Positions 63,792 through 64,000 of a stretch of 64,000 nt of DNA are shown here, in pieces (the stretch's first letter is position 1; each line of letters starts with the position of its first letter). The stretch covers positions 58,402 to 122,401 of the forward strand of contig NZ_JABBGG010000012.1 of assembly GCF_012927275.1 (NCBI RefSeq). The letters are read 5' to 3'. Both the position numbers and the translations under genes were made by a program. The DNA is from Massilia polaris (lineage in GTDB: Bacteria > Pseudomonadota > Gammaproteobacteria > Burkholderiales > Burkholderiaceae_D). The notes under the pieces are model-generated. The model did not search any database. It was not told the DNA's origin and saw only the letters and a program-made list of their open reading frames with translations.

Positions 63792-64000
63792 TTACTTGCC
63801 TTCGCTCAGGATCTTGGCAACAACGCCTGCACCAACGGTACGGCCGCCTTCGCGGATTGCGAAGCGCAGGCCTTCTTCCATCGCGATCGGGTTGATCAGC
63901 TTGACGGTGATCGACACGTTATCGCCTGGCATAACCATTTCCTTGTCCGCTGGCAGCTCGATCGAGCCGGTCACGTCGGTGGTACGGAAATAGAACTGTG
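63792..64000 (-). CDS. tuf: Elongation factor Tu, C-terminal end (5' part beyond window)
   Basis: The last 68 or so residues of EF-Tu, the GTPase that brings aminoacyl-tRNA to the ribosome. Visible are [36 protein letters not shown] and the end [19 protein letters not shown], all in domain 3. The gene continues past the window edge. tuf-rpsJ order is standard for the str-S10 region. Confidence 0.97.
   Translation of the reverse strand, partial: QFYFRTTDVTGSIELPADKEMVMPGDNVSITVKLINPIAMEEGLRFAIREGGRTVGAGVVAKILSEGK

Overview
The window reads as chromosomal DNA of a high-GC betaproteobacterium, most likely an Oxalobacteraceae member of the Massilia/Telluria group. This rests on the pilMNOPQ/mrcA divergent pair, the cyaY-lptM-lysA block, the ResB/CcsB cytochrome c maturation system beside a cytochrome c4 gene, and protein sequences typical of that family. 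The identification is inference from protein appearance; no database search was possible.

Layout. 1-5 kb: type IV pilus assembly operon pilMNOPQ (minus strand, pilQ cut by the window edge), divergent from mrcA (PBP1A). 7.7-9.6 kb: cyaY, the small lipoprotein lptM, and lysA. 9.7-11.3 kb: msrPQ periplasmic methionine sulfoxide repair. 11.4-15.6 kb: ccsB, resB and cytochrome c4. 15.8-17.6 kb: engB and hemB. 17.6-18.5 kb: a membrane-anchored protein of unknown function. 18.8-25.9 kb: a response regulator/kinase pair, an RND efflux adaptor and pump, and a divergent Spy/CpxP-like periplasmic protein, with a four-half-site dyad in the divergent promoter region. 25.9-27.7 kb: a short-chain dehydrogenase and a divergent LysR regulator. 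27.7-29.5 kb: dsbD.

29.7-44.0 kb holds the S10-spc-alpha ribosomal cluster, all on the minus strand, from rplC to rplQ with secY, infA, rpmJ and rpoA. The expected first gene, rpsJ, is not next to rplC. It lies about 19 kb away at 63.3 kb, next to tuf, and ends in a strong intrinsic terminator. rplC has its own good sigma70-type promoter.

The 19 kb between rpsJ and rplC (44.2-63.2 kb) carries a tRNA-Val with an unusual anticodon loop, a frameshifted small gene, a Tat-exported DUF1501 protein with a DUF1800 partner, a DUF2784 membrane protein, and what looks like a LacI-controlled carbohydrate-use locus. That locus encodes a TonB-dependent receptor, a sodium:solute symporter with a periplasmic propeller domain, a GH127-type beta-L-arabinofuranosidase, a barrel/FGE-like fusion, a ribokinase-family kinase, and an HpcH/HpaI aldolase-CaiB CoA-transferase fusion. 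A 26-bp perfect palindrome sits in front of the kinase gene. The hydrolases lack signal peptides, which suggests a model of import by the receptor and symporter, cytoplasmic cleavage, phosphorylation, then carbon-carbon or CoA chemistry. This locus and its position inside the S10 operon are the most unusual content of the window.

Intergenic DNA carries several palindrome families: a GGGGTCCGTCCCC core (twice), a GGGGTCAGGTC palindrome with 39-bp arms, and CATTCCCGC-type REP units (three places, one inside the alpha operon).
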